Origin: Prorocentrum cordatum | Taxonomy: Eukaryota; Sar; Dinophyceae; Prorocentrales; Prorocentraceae | Assembly: GCA_963575745.1 (NCBI GenBank) | Contig: CAUYUJ010016349.1 | Span: 819,874 to 883,873, forward strand | Direction of reading: 5' to 3' | Length of the DNA: 64,000 nt | Shown: in pieces, positions 9,440 through 20,509 of the stretch | Position numbering within the stretch: the first letter of the stretch is position 1 | How the letters are laid out: each line of letters opens with the position of its first letter | Translations under genes and position numbers: made by a program | The notes under the pieces: generated by a model | Told to the model about the DNA's origin: nothing | The model's input: only the letters and a program-made list of their open reading frames with translations | Databases searched by the model: none

Positions 9440-9830
9440 GTGCCCCCCCCCCCTCTTTGGTCCTTATTGGAGGCCTCTTGGGTGTGTCTTGGGGGCCTTT
9501 GGGATCTCCTGGAGGCCATCTGGTAGTTTCGGAGGCAATCTTTGGCGGAAGGGCTCGAACTCAGTGCGGGCTCCCCCTCTTCGGACCCCCTCGAGTGGTT
9601 TTTGGGAGGCTTCCTGGGAGGCCTTGCCGTCTTGGGGCCCTCCTGGGCCGTCTCGTGGCCGTCCTGGGGGCCTCTTCGTTTGAATTGTGGCAATCTTGGG
9701 GGCTGAACGGGAGCCTTGGGCGGTCGGCAGACTGAAAAGGCGGTAGATATCGTCAGGATCTGTCAAACACCTGGACTTTGGCCGCTTGTGAGCCCCTTGG
9801 AGCTCGGTACTTGACCAGTTGGAGGCTATC
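9440..9830. repeat. Degenerate G-rich minisatellite (tcttggggcc type)
   Basis: Imperfect 10-15 bp units with gcctcttggg and gtcttggggcc. Includes the recurring phrase gggctcgaa...cgggctcc also found at 35.85 and 41.83 kb. Both strands are open (Trp/Gly/Leu/Ser or Pro/Arg/Lys rich) as an artefact. Confidence 0.85.
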
Positions 9831-9974
9831 TTGAAGCCCTGTGGAAGTAAATGCTGTAATTATCACCAGAATCTGTCCAAAACCTGAGAGTGCTGGTGCA
9901 GAAATCACCACTGCGAGCCAGCGACTCTACACAACGCCACCCTCCCTCAAGGCACAAGCAACACTTGTCGGCGG

Positions 9975-10075
9975 GTGTCTGTGTGTATATATGTATACAT
10001 ATATATATATATATATAGATGTGTATATACACATCGATTTATATATACATCTATATATATAGACATGTCGATATC
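9975..10075. repeat. (TA)n/(GTATA)n microsatellite
   Basis: AT-rich island with several overlapping small palindromes (tatatatagatgtgtatatacacatc). Confidence 0.85.
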
Positions 10076-10116
10076 CGTGGCGGATTGTACTGTTTTGTCC
10101 AGCTTCGAGCGAAGAG

Positions 10117-10253
10117 GGAGCCGCGGACAGGGCGACCCGAGGTACGGCGGCGCAGCTGGTGCAGAACAGCGCTGGCCTCAGGGGCAAGCTGCTGGACCTG
10201 ATCCGGGCGGGCGTGGTCAGGGCGCCCGAGCTGGGCCTCGACGCGGCCGCCGG
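10117..10253 (+). CDS. Exon of an unidentified protein
   Basis: An AG|G acceptor at gcgaagag|ggagcc and a strong GTGAGC motif at 10254 bound a frame reading ATRGTAAQLVQNSAGLRGKL then LDLIRAGVVRAPELGLDAA. Leucine spacing and charge suggest two or three helices. An alternative acceptor at 10102 (gttttgtccag|c) would extend it upstream. If the donor is not used, the frame ends at TGA 10254-10256, making this a C-terminus. The start phase (0) fits the end of 9308-9391. No family recognised. Confidence 0.6.
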
Positions 10254-10395
10254 GTGAGCGGAGCGCGCGCGGGTCGAGGGCGCTGGCTCGGCGGCCGGGC
10301 CGCCTCCTCCCAGATCTCTGAGGATCTGACTTGTTCGATCCCGGCAGCTGTCCTTCGTTTCGGCCCCTGGCGCTCGTCATGTCGTGCCCCCGCGG

Positions 10396-10566
10396 GCCAT
10401 CGAGAGCGGGTCCGGGGCGACGGACCGTCCCTGGGGGAGCAGTCGGGGCTTCTGGGGCCGCGGAAGTTCCACAAGAGCAGAGCGGCGGATGCCGGGGCGC
10501 GCTTCAGCGCTTCACGTCGGCCTGCGCAGCAGTTGGCGCCGAAGAGAAAAGCAGCGCGACACGAAC
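10396..10566 (+). CDS. Candidate exon ending at a GTGAGC donor
   Basis: The frame reads SGAAEVPQEQSGGCRGALQR then FTSACAAVGAEEKSSATR and reaches acacgaac|gtgagc. The donor is good. The 5' border is not clear (candidate AG sites at about 10345 and 10401). A second frame is also protein-like (RKFHKSRAADAGARFSASRR), so the frame is not certain. It stops exactly where a family B MITE begins. Confidence 0.35.
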
Positions 10567-10567
10567 G

Positions 10568-10711
10568 TGAGCTCTCGGAGGCCTGCGCGGATCTCCGGGA
10601 TCTGCGCTGGACGCCCACGGCGGCGCCTCTTGCGCCGCCCCTCCGCGCGCCAGGGAGGGGTGGGGGGGGGTCCAAGCGACCATTCGAGAAATCCGCGTGG
10701 AGCTCCGAAAG
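10568..10711. mobile_element. MITE family B, copy (144 bp)
   Basis: The left end ctctcggaggcctgcgcggat and the inverted right end atccgcgtggagctccgaaag match the family B termini at 43300-43437. The interior is GC-rich with its own inverted pair (ggcggcgcc/ggcgccgcc type). Confidence 0.75.
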
Positions 10712-10794
10712 ATTGTGATCATGCCGGGGGTCGGCCGTGGGGATGAGAAGATTTGCGGAGGCCCGAAGAACGCGAAAGGCGTCAGCATGCTCTT

Positions 10795-11575
10795 CCCTCC
10801 TCCTCAGCATTCTTCCCCGCCCCCTCCTCCCTCAGGCGTCCTTTCTCCTCGTCCTCCTCATCCTACTCCTGCTCCTCCTGATCCTCCTTCCCGAGCCCCC
10901 TCCTCCTCCTCCTCCTCCTCCTCCTCCTCCTCCTCCTCCTCCTCCTCCTCCTCCTCCTCCTCCTCCTCCTCCTTCCGTTTCTTCCCCCTATTCTCCTGCC
11001 TTTTCCTCTCTTCAGCCCCCCCCCCTTTCGCAGTCTTCCCCCCTCCTCCTTGGTCCTCCCCCCCACTTCCTTTCCTTCCCCTCTGTCCCATTCTTCCCCT
11101 TCCTCATCCACCTCCTCCACCTCCTCCTCCTGCTCATCCACCTCCTCCACCTCCTCCACCTCCCCTTCCCCTTCGTCCTCCCTGCTTCCCCCTCCCGTCT
11201 CCCCTTCATCCCCGCTGCATGAGGGACTGAGGAGGAGAGGGGACTGAGGAAGGAGGAGGAGGAAGAGGAGGAGGAGAGGGAGGAATGAGCAGGAGGGGGG
11301 GAGAAGGGAAAAGGGGGATTGAGGATGGAGGAGGGGGACTGAGGAGGAGGGGGAGGAGAAGGAGGAGGAGGAGGAGGAGGGAGGAGGAGAGGAGGAGGAG
11401 GAGGAGGAGGAGGAGGAGGAGGACCTCGAGGAGGAGGAGGAGGAGGAGGAGGAGGAGGAGGAGAAGGAAGAGGAGGCGGAGGAGGAGGAGGAGGAGGAGG
11501 AGAAGAAGATGGAGGAGGAGAAGGGGTAGGAGGAGGAGGAGGAGGAGGAGGAGGAGGAGGAGGAGAAGGAAGAGG
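10795..11575. repeat. (CCT)n then (GGA)n opposed arrays
   Basis: A pyrimidine-rich block (10795-11215) is followed directly by a purine-rich block (11224-11575), forming a large inverted, fold-back-capable arrangement just downstream of the retroelement 3' end. Confidence 0.9.
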
Positions 11576-11629
11576 ATTTTTTAACGCTCGACCTCTGCTT
11601 GACCCCCAACGAGTGGGGACCACCTCTCC

Positions 11630-12517
11630 TCACAGCACAGTCCAGGGAGAGGGCAAAAACTGTACGTTCTTCTCCCTCTTGATCTGCTGCGGGTGTCGGC
11701 CTTGGATTACATAGTTCCAGGCCGTAAATCCTGCCCCTGTCTTCTTACAGGAACAGGGTTCACCCAGCTTCTTGACGCGGCCGCCTGTGCTGTAAGAGCC
11801 GCACCGACGGCAGATACAGAGGAAAGAGCCGTCCGTGCAGTCCAACAACGCACAAAGATGGTTGAACTGCTCAAGGAGTCTCGGGCACAGGCGGGGAGGC
11901 ACAACGCAGTGGCCAGGCGCTGGGCGCACCTGACCTCGCTTGCCTCTCAGACTCGTGCTGCACTGCCAAAACTCCCCAGACCAACACCACTCGTGGGGCG
12001 TCTTCGACGTCTGAGCTGGTGGGGCCTGGGGCTTGATGAATTGAACGCCAGATACGTCGAACCGCGGCCAGCGCGGCAAAAGCTTGGCTGCCAAGAGGAT
12101 GACAGCCCTCGCGATCCTGATCTCACGCTCGACGCGAGACAGGACGACATGGTTGGCTTGGGGATGGACACTTGCGCCCCGCTTAGCCGCGAGGTCGGCA
12201 TGAAAGTTACCTGTCCTCCGCCAAGCCTCCTGAGCAGAAATCCCTGCTTCGTCTACAGATTTGTGCGCGGCGACTTTGACCAGGCCCTGGAGGAGGGGGC
12301 CAGCTCCCGCGAAGGCTTCCAGGACCGAGCCCGCGTAGGCCCTATGCCCCCCCAGGCGGTCCCGAGGCGCCCTGGAACACACAGAAATAACCGACGCACA
12401 ATCCGAAAAAAGAGTTGCTGGCCCATCTAAATTGACACCAGCAGCAGCCAGTGCCGTGAACTCACCAGCCTGAGAGGACTGCGGCAAGTGAGAAAAGACA
12501 GGCCCTAGCACTCTGGC
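11630..12517 (-). pseudogene. Retroelement RNase H domain and C-terminal Cys-rich tail
   Basis: Continues the RNase H fold from the previous frame: RVLGPVFSHLPQSSQAGEF carries the catalytic Glu, FSDCASVISVC the second Asp, KVAAHKSVDEA the His, and NFHADLAAKRGA the last Asp. With LDGS from the upstream piece, all five expected positions are present, so the domain itself has not decayed. About 150 residues further on, a CxxCG...CSCKKTGAGF segment resembles a zinc knuckle. The frame ends at 11630-11632. The frameshift lies at about 12507-12522. A sequencing or assembly error at the junction is possible; the missing 5' part is not explained that way. Confidence 0.8.
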
Positions 12518-12994
12518 CAAGAGATGGCCCTGCCCTGATCAGACAGCAGCACAAAAGCCCCGCCAGCTCTGGACAATTCACGAATCTTAGACGGAAAACA
12601 ACTGCCGTCCAGGAACAAACTGCCTTCAAAGCGTATATTCTCGGGCCCTTGGAATTCCAAGCCTGATTCCTGGAAACCTTCCTGGAAGAACTCCATCTTG
12701 ACAGCGTCCGAGTCCTGCTGGCTGACTGGTTGCGGCACATAATCGCCAGGATGCGCAAAGGCACCCGTCAAGAAGTTCACAAGGCCCCCAGAGTTCTGGT
12801 CACACGCGTCCTTGGCCCAAGAGATGACCTCCTCATCCACCAGCTCCTTCCTTTCCTCCATGCATGCTTCACACTCCCATAGTCTTTGAAAGACAGAATC
12901 CACCTTAGTGTGACACAGCGGGCACAGAGGGCACACTTGGTAGCCATACCTTAGTGCACGGGAGTTGGTCCACAAGGCATTGCAGGCGAGGGCA

Positions 12995-12998
<4 letters not shown>
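12508..12998 (-). pseudogene. Retroelement zinc finger and start of RNase H (5'-truncated)
   Basis: After the GGA array the minus frame reads LWTNSRALRYGYQVCPLCPL, then CHTKVDSVFQRLWECEACME. The CxxCxxCH...C pattern followed by RLWEC is typical of the finger downstream of reverse transcriptase in these elements. About 90 residues later FEGSLFLDGSCFPSKIRE supplies the first catalytic Asp of RNase H (LDGS). The frame then hits a TAG at 12505-12507 in the middle of the fold, although the next frame continues the same domain: a one-base indel. The reverse transcriptase that should precede the finger is replaced by low-complexity repeat, so this copy cannot be autonomous. Confidence 0.8.
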
Positions 12999-14350
<1,352 letters not shown>

Positions 14351-14363
14351 CCACCTCTCGCAG

Positions 14364-14490
14364 GGCGCGCGTCCGTGGCGCGTGCCCCTTGCACAGCGCG
14401 CATCGCGTGCCGCCCGCGAGGCGGAACGGCGGCAGCTTATCAAGGACGGCGAGTCGGCGCTGCTGGACAGCGAGGCTCCTGGCTCGGAAA
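14364..14490 (+). CDS. Candidate exon, Arg/Glu-rich helix
   Basis: Acceptor ccacctctcgcag|ggcgcg (AG|G, phase 0). The frame reads WRVPLAQRASRAAREAERRQ then LIKDGESALLDSEAPGS before entering a GGA repeat. The helix-like, charged composition differs from the repeats on both sides. No donor recognised before the GGA array. Function unknown. Confidence 0.45.
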
Positions 14491-14499
14491 AAGGGCGGG

Positions 14500-14710
14500 G
14501 AGGAGGAGCAAGAGGAGGAGGAGGAGGAGGAGGAGGAGGAGGAGGAGGGGAGGAGGAGGGCGAGGAGGGGAGGAGGAGGAGGAGGAGGAGGTGGAGGCGG
14601 AGGAGAGTTGCGGGCGGTTCCCGGGGGCGCCAGACGATGCAGCAGGGGGGGGGGGTCCTGAGGGGTGCTGTGAGGCGGGGGGGAGGGGGGGGAGGAAAAG
14701 GGGGCGGAGT
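14500..14710. repeat. (GGA)n array and G-rich tail
   Basis: GGA/GGC repeat ending in runs of G. Confidence 0.9.
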
Positions 14711-14935
14711 GTAGTTCGAGCGAGGCGTCTGGCCCCGTCGGCGCTTCGCCTCGAGGCTGCCCGGCGGAGAGGACGGAGGAGCGAGAGGTGGCGGGCGGAG
14801 GGCCTCGCCAGGGAGTGTCCGGGCGGCCGCCGGGAGGCATCGGTGGGGCCCGGGCGGGGCAGGGCGGGGCCGCTCTCCCTGGAGAGTAAACGTGGCTCGG
14901 GCTTGCGCGAGATTGCTGCAGTCTTGTACGCCCTC
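14711..14935. other. GC-rich unique segment, unresolved
   Basis: A plus frame reading APSALRLEAARRRGRRSERW is protein-like, but no splice border was found and other frames are open. Confidence 0.3.
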
Positions 14936-15260
14936 GCTTCGCTCCGCCTTCTCCTCCTCCTCAGCCTTCTGCCCCTCCCTGGTCCTTCTCTTTCTCCTGC
15001 TCCCTCCTCCTGCTCTTCATCCTTCTCCCCCTGACTTCTCCTCCTCCTCCTCCTCTTCCTCCTTCTCCTTCTCCTTTTTCCTCCTCCTTCTCCTTCTCCC
15101 ATCTCCTTCATCCTTCCTCTTCCTCTTCCTCCTCGTCCTTTCTCCTCCTCATCCTTCCTCGTTCCTCCTCCTCCTACTCCTCCCCCTCCTCTTCCTTTCC
15201 TGCCTCCTTCTCATATCCTCCTTCTTCCCCCCTCCTTTTTCTCCTCCGTCCCCCCTCTGC
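14936..15260. repeat. (CTT/CCT)n polypyrimidine tract
   Basis: Almost pure C/T. Confidence 0.9.
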
Positions 15261-15627
15261 GAAGACCCTTGGAACCGCTTGAACCCCAAGGTGCCCTCTG
15301 CTTATGGTGCCTCCCGCATCCACCCACCTCATCTCGGCTCCTCATCCTTCGACGTTCGGTGCCCGACTCTGTTCGGCGTTCGACGTGTTTGAATTGTGTT
15401 CGGTGTTCGGTTGATGCTCGATGTTTGCGCGTCTGCTAGGTGCGCCCATGTCAGGGTGAGGATACTACTGCGCTTTAAGAAGAGGCCGGCATACGCATCA
15501 ACGTTCGGAGGTCCGCGCGGAGTTCCGAGACTGTTTGTGCTGATGCAGTTGTTTCTTCGTCTATTCGTGAGGGGGGTGTTCTCGCCTGCCCTCCTTTCCC
15601 TCTGGCCTGCTCTCCCTTTCGGCTACG
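15261..15627. other. Unique sequence with short gttcggtg repeats
   Basis: Several copies of cgttcggtg/tgttcggcg near 15350-15420, and a single family B-like end (cggaggtccgcgcgga) at about 15506. No gene recognised. Confidence 0.5.
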
Positions 15628-15735
15628 GGCAGGAGTGACCCTTTGCTGGAGTGGCCTCTGGTGCGGGCCCGCTGGGGTCCCCCGATCGCTGCATGCGCTG
15701 CGGCAGCAGCAGCTTGCGCGCTTGCGTGTAGCCGA
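15628..15735. mobile_element. MITE family C, internally deleted copy
   Basis: The left terminus ggcaggagtgaccctttgct is present. The right terminus is reduced to cttgcgtgtagccgaa. Confidence 0.6.
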
Positions 15736-15829
15736 ACTTTCCGCCGCGTGCATCGAGATCGAGTGCGAGCGCCGCAGCAAGAGTTGACCCCCCCTCGCCG
15801 AGCAGAAGGCGCCCCACCACCTCCCCCCT

Positions 15830-16080
15830 GTCGCCCTCTCCTCCTCTTCCTCCCCCTGCTGCTCATGCCTCCCTCCCTCATTCATTCACTACTCCTTCAC
15901 TCCTTCACTCGCTCCCTCCTTCCTCCTCCCTCGCTCCTTCACTCACTCACTCCTTCCCCCTCCCTCACTCCTCACTCCCTCCCTCCTTCACTCCTCCCTC
16001 TCCCTCCCTCCCTCCCTCCATCCCTCCCTCCTGCACTGCCCTCTCCTGCTCCTCCTGCTACTCCTCTCCCTCCCCCCCTG
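15830..16080. repeat. Polypyrimidine (CCCTCACT) tract
   Basis: Pyrimidine-rich with ctcactcc and ccctcc units. Confidence 0.9.
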
Positions 16081-16254
16081 GTACCAGGAGGTGCCGGATG
16101 GAGGATTCGGGAGCGAGGAGCAGGGGGAGCAGGAGCAGGGCGAAGGAGGGGGGGGCGTGGCGGGGGGAGCAGGATGGACAGGCGCAAATGTGGAGCGAGG
16201 GAGCGAGGAGCGTAGCTGCAGGGAGGGAGGAGTCGGAGCAGAAGCGGGAGAGAA

Positions 16255-16277
16255 ATGTCGATGATGATGATGATGAC

Positions 16278-16332
<55 letters not shown>

Positions 16333-16600
16333 CTGATGATGCTGATGATGCTGATGATGCTGATGATGCTGATGATGGTGCTGATGATGATGTTGATGCT
16401 GATGCTGATGCTGATGATGATGATGCTGCTGATGATGTTGATGATGATGATGATGATGGTGATGGTGATGGCGATGGTGATGGTGATGGTGATGGTGATG
16501 GTGATGACTATGATCAAGATGATGCTGCTGATGATGATGGTGGTGAAGATGGAGGTGGTGATGATCATGATGGTGGTGTTGATGATGGTGATGAGGGTGT

Positions 16601-16665
<65 letters not shown>

Positions 16666-16666
16666 C

Positions 16667-16719
<53 letters not shown>

Positions 16720-16745
16720 CTGATGATGATGATGATGAGGAGGAG
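16255..16745. repeat. (GAT)n array
   Basis: GAT with GCT and GGT variants, about 0.5 kb, directly upstream of the Dpy-30 exon. All frames are artefactually open (poly-Asp, poly-Met; minus poly-His, poly-Ile). Confidence 0.97.
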
Positions 16746-16809
16746 GAGGAGGAACATCACTTGGGATAATGAGCAGCAGCCAGGCGACGAGAAGAAAGGA
16801 TGAGGTGGC

Positions 16810-16914
16810 ATGCACCCTGGCTGTCGCCGCGGCGCTGAGGCCATGCCGCTCCGGCAATACCTCCTCAACAGTGTCGTCCCGACGCTCTCGGAGGGGCTCT
16901 CGAAGGTCTGCAAG
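16810..16914 (+). CDS. Dpy-30 domain protein, exon A (first half of motif)
   Basis: The frame reads MPLRQYLLNSVVPTLSEGLS followed by KVCK. This is the first helix of the Dpy-30 motif (family pattern: YL-x3-VVP-x-L-x2-GL-x2-L). The second half, starting EQPDDPIEFLA, lies at 20232 and joins without gap or overlap. Dpy-30 motifs form a four-helix dimer that docks partner helices, either in SET1/COMPASS histone methyltransferase complexes or in axonemal proteins (radial spoke, adenylate kinase, NDK5 type); the sequence does not say which. ATG codons lie at 16810 and 16843. Alternatively ggcgctgag|gccatg at 16840 is an acceptor of an upstream exon. The exon ends after AAG at 16914, where the intron would begin GAGCCC, a GA donor. 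Confidence 0.75.
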
Positions 16915-18837
16915 GAGCCCAGGGTCTTCGGGAGAGGCCGTGAGTGTCAGTGGAGAGGTGCACGCACGAGTGCTGATGCGACGCGGGACGGTACCGAAGG
17001 TAATTTCGAACCTTCGTCTCGAGTCATCTGTCGCCCGTGGCCGAATGCGTGGACCTTCGGAGGTGCGGCCGGCTCTGGGTCCCAGCCCTGCTCGGCTTCC
17101 CGCCACCCCCAGGCTCAGCGTGAGCAGCGCAACCACGAGAGAATCGAGGCGGATCCCACGGTGGCCCCAAGCAGCCAGCTAGCAGCCAGTGCAGACCCTG
17201 CGGATCAAGGCAACAAACGCGCAGAGCGGCGTAAAGCGGTACGAATCTGGGCAAGGCGCTGCAAAGCGGCGCCGAGCAAAGCAAAACGATGCCAAGGTGG
17301 AAAAAGGATGCTGAAGTCACTGGGCGGCGACGGGGCAGCAACGGGGCGGAAACGGGGCGGCCTCCGCTCCTCCGTCCCTGCTCTCCTCCTCCCTCCGCCC
17401 CCAGCACTCCTTGAGCAACCGGAGGGCCCTCCGTTCGGATCCGCCCGCCCTCCCTCCCTGGGTGCCCAGCGGCTTGCTGCTGCCACTGAGCCGGTGCTGT
17501 GCCGCACGTGAGCCCGCCGGATCGAGCGGCTCGGGAGGCTTGCTCCCCGAGGTTCGTTAGCGCAGCATGTGTGTTTCACCGCCTGCTTTTCAGGGCCTGG
17601 GCCTTGGGACCCGGGCCAATGCACGTTCCCTGTTCCCTCCCCTCACTCCGCCCGCTGCCGTGGGCTGAGGATGAGCCCCACAGGAGAGCCGTTGCACTCT
17701 CCAGTGGTATTCAAGCCTGGAGAGTGCCGCGGCGGCCTGTCTGCGCCCTGGGACCGGGCCCCCTCCCTCCCCCTTGTGGCAAATATGTCTTGTGAGCATC
17801 GGAAGTAAACGAGGACGACTGCGCCGACCTTCGCGGGTCAGTTGCCCGCGGAAGGCCGCGCGCAGGCGCCCTCGCAGCGTGCCGCGCCGTCGGCCCGCGC
17901 AAGTCACCGCGTGAGGTCGTCATGCTGCCTCGCGTGAGACTCCCTTCCTTTTCGTCGCTCGTTTGCTTAGATCTCAGAGTGCGAGTGGGGCCCGAACGTT
18001 CTGACTTCCTCCCTGCGCGCGCGTGGCGGCACGGAGGGCCCGGCTGGGGGGGGGGCTACACGCTGGGGCCGCATGCGGGGTCTCCTCTTCTGGTGGGGGC
18101 TGCACTTCGGGGCCACACCTGGGGGGCTACACACAATCGGGGGCTACTCTCGGAGGCTGCACGGGGGGCAGCTCCCCTGCGCCGCCACACCCCCCTCGCT
18201 CTAGGACGGGCAAGTGCGGGGGTGCCACGCGTCGGGATTCTGCGCGCCAGAGGCCCGGCTTCAGGGCCTCGGGAACACCAGGCCGCCCACAGCCCACAAA
18301 AAAGCCCTCGGTCCCCCTGCCTCCCCCTCCCTTCCCGGGGCAGCCAGGCGTGGGGCCTTTGCGGCTCTCGGCCCCAGTCCTTGGACCGTTTGGCTTCGTC
18401 GCCGGCCTGTCTCAAACCCCAAATTCGGACTCCACCAGGCAGGCCCAATCAGGACGAGGATCGCCCGGGGGCGTCTCAGAGCAGTCTGGATCGTTCTGGG
18501 GCCTCCGCGGCGCCCGATACGCCACCCAGACCAGCCAGCTCTCGGCGAACTCCCCACCGATCCTCCTCCGAAGGTGTCCCCCATCCCGCCGTCGCCCCGA
18601 GGCCAGAGCTCCAGAGGACCTTGCCGCCGCGACGCCTCCTCGGCGTACAGTCGGGGCGCTCAAGAAGGAACCCTTTTCGTTGGGGAGGGGCTCGGTGTTC
18701 CTTAGTTGTTTTGCAGTTCGCCTTTGGTTCTGCTTAGGGCTTCGATGGGAAATCGAAGTTTCACTTACGGGAAAAAGGGGCGTCGTTCCTTATTCAGGGT
18801 TCCTTAGGTCAACGCCCCGACTGTACGGAGGTCTGCC

Positions 18838-19110
18838 CCCCCCCCCCCCCCCCCGGCGCCGCAGCGCGGCAGAGGTGCTCCCCGGCAGCTCCCGCGAAGG
18901 CGCGGAAGGACGGAGGGGAGGACCGAGGACGAGGACGAGGAGGGGAGGAGGAGGAGGAGGAGGAGGACGAGGAGGAGGAGGAGGAGGAGGAGGAGGAGGA
19001 GGAGGAGGAGGAGGAGGAGGAGGAGGAGAGGAGGAGGAGGAGGAGGAGGAGGAGGATCCCCGGCGCCGCAGCGCGGCAGAGGTGCTCCCCGGCAGCTCCC
19101 GCGAGGGCGC
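18838..19110. repeat. 53 bp direct duplication flanking a (GGA)n array
   Basis: ggcgccgcagcgcggcagag plus gtgctccccggcagctcccg occurs at 18853-18905 and again at 19058-19110, with a GGA array between. A run of about 20 C precedes the first copy. Confidence 0.9.
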
Positions 19111-19204
19111 GCGGGTCCGCCCAGGGCCTCTCGGGGCAGAGCCGGGGCCGTGGCGACGCGTGCTCCCCGGGAGGAGGCCCCGGGTCCCGGCACGCTCTCC
19201 GCGC

Positions 19205-19362
19205 CGGGCCCGCGAGGAGGAGGAGGAGGAGGAGGAGGAGGAGGAGGAGGAGGAGGAGGAGGAGGAGGAGGAGGAGGAGGAGGAGGGGGAGGAGGAGGAG
19301 GAGGAGGAGGAGGAGGAGGAGGAGGAGGAGGAGGAGGAGGAGGAGGAGGAGGAGGAGGAGGA
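19205..19362. repeat. (GGA)n array
   Basis: Nearly pure GGA. Confidence 0.97.
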
Positions 19363-19515
19363 CGGGGTGCCTGACGGTGGCCCCCGATGGGAAGGGGTCG
19401 GGAGTTGACGGGGCCGCGGACCGACAGCGCCTCATCGTCGGATGCTCTCGCCGCCGCGGAGATGCCGGGCCTCCCAGGCCCCCCCCCCTCGTTTTTGTTC
19501 TTGCACCAAACGCAG

Positions 19516-19644
19516 CCCCAGAGACACCTCTCGCGAACCAGCGGGCACTGTGATCAAGTCGCACTGCCACCAAAACGTGATACAGCACCACGAAGCAGAA
19601 GGGAGGGGGCTGAGGACGAGGCGGAAGACGAGGAACGAGAACAA
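19516..19644 (+). CDS. Candidate exon inside the Dpy-30 intron
   Basis: A pyrimidine-rich lead and gcaccaaacgcag|ccc precede 43 codons ending at caa|gtaaga, a strong donor. The frame reads RTSGHCDQVALPPKRDTAPR then SRREGAEDEAEDEEREQ. It is phase 0 at both ends, so it could be a skipped cassette of the Dpy-30 gene (it would split the motif), an exon of another transcript, or chance. The acceptor breaks the AG|G rule (AG|C), which lowers confidence. Confidence 0.3.
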
Positions 19645-20077
19645 GTAAGAAAATGCGCGAGATACTCAATGATCCGCCCTCGGCCTTCGGGCAGCTTCAC
19701 AAAAGAGCAGTCCTCCGGAAGAACTCTGCAGGTCCGTCCTTCCGCCCTTCCTCCCTAGACACATCCCACGCCTCGATTTGTTCCACAACGTGGCTCGCTC
19801 TTGGCCCCTGCCCAGGGACCAGTTGTTCGTCACTCCGGCCTTGGGTCCTGGGGCCCGGCGAGGGCCTCCAGAGGGGGGAGCGCTGCCCAAAAGCCCCCCA
19901 TCATTATTTTCTCGCGGCGCGGGGATGTCGGGGCCCCCTCGAAGATCCCAGCGAGGACCTCCCGGATGGCTTATTTGACTGCCGACTCCTAGAACGAACG
20001 GGCATCCTGTCTCTCCCCGCCCTCCTCCTCCCCCCTCCTTCTCCCCCACCCCTCCGCTTCGTCTTGCCGCCCTTGGT

Positions 20078-20196
20078 ATCGCTCGGACGTGTGCACTTTT
20101 TCTCGGCGGGGATTATCAGGGAGCATCCTGGATCATCCTGCGAGAAAGCCGCGCACGAAACCGAACAAAAACACAGGGAATGGACGTCCGAGGGAT
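20078..20196. mobile_element. MITE-like element, family 1, copy 2
   Basis: atcgctcggacgtgtgcact ... acgtccgagggat: same length, termini and interior as 1839-1959, with one mismatch in the right terminus. Confidence 0.85.
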
Positions 20197-20231
20197 GCCC
20201 CCTCCTCCTCCTCCGCCCCCCCCCCTCCCAG

Positions 20232-20483
20232 GAGCAGCCCGACGACCCCATCGAATTCCTGGCGCAGTACCTCTTCGCGCACGCCCAGGCCCCGTCGGCC
20301 CGCCCCCCCCCCGCGTGGACAGCGAGAGGGGCGCTCGAGCGCGTCGCGCGGACGGCGAAGTTCTACCCGGGAGGCATGCGCAGGAGGGGCAGCGAAGCAG
20401 AGGAGCTTGAGGAGGTGGAGGAGGCGGGGAAGAGAATCACGAGGAGAAAGGAGGAGGGAGTTGGGAGAAAGAAGAGAGGATAA
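20232..20483 (+). CDS. Dpy-30 domain protein, exon B (second half of motif, probable C-terminus)
   Basis: A textbook acceptor (19 pyrimidines, then cccag|gag) opens a frame reading EQPDDPIEFLAQYLFAHAQ. The DPIEFLAxYLF core is the signature second helix of the Dpy-30 motif. Joined after KVCK of exon A it restores the family spacing exactly. The frame continues through WTARGALERVARTAKFYPGG and an acidic/basic tail (EAEELEEVEEAGKRITRRKE) to TAA at 20481-20483. The motif lies near the C-terminus in short Dpy-30 proteins, which fits. The tail past about 20300 might instead be intronic, since its purine-rich composition resembles nearby repeats. Identification of the motif is firm; exact exon end and complex membership are not. 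Confidence 0.8.
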   Translation, partial: EQPDDPIEFLAQYLFAHAQAPSARPPPAWTARGALERVARTAKFYPGGMRRRGSEAEELEEVEEAGKRITRRKEEGVGRKKRG

Positions 20484-20509
20484 CATATATATATAGAGAG
20501 AGAGAGATA

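Larger units (their letters stand above)
16915..20231 (+). other. Putative 3.3 kb intron of the Dpy-30 gene (GA-AG)
   Basis: Inferred because the two halves of one motif lie at its edges. Begins GAGCCC and ends with a long pyrimidine run and CCCAG|G. It contains a GC-rich unique part (16915-18830) with a possible small exon ending at a GTGAGG near 17909, duplicated 53 bp segments around a GGA array (18853-19110), a second GGA array (19205-19360), another exon candidate (19516-19644) and a 119 bp MITE 35 bp before the acceptor. Confidence 0.65.

Noticed and set aside
9440-9735. Trp/Gly/Leu-rich protein
   Set aside because: Repeat translation of the G-rich minisatellite; equivalents at 35.5 and 41.8 kb are equally open on both strands.
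16255-17136. Asp-, Met-, His- and Ile-rich long frames
   Set aside because: Translations of the (GAT)n array in different frames.
16915-17511. Extension of the Dpy-30 exon as one long frame after residue 35
   Set aside because: The open frame runs on to 17511, but the motif's second half is missing there and is found at 20232, so the extension is read as intron.
19653-20231. Coding sequence upstream of 20232 in the same open frame
   Set aside because: It includes a MITE and a pyrimidine run ending in CAG, so it is intron despite being open.
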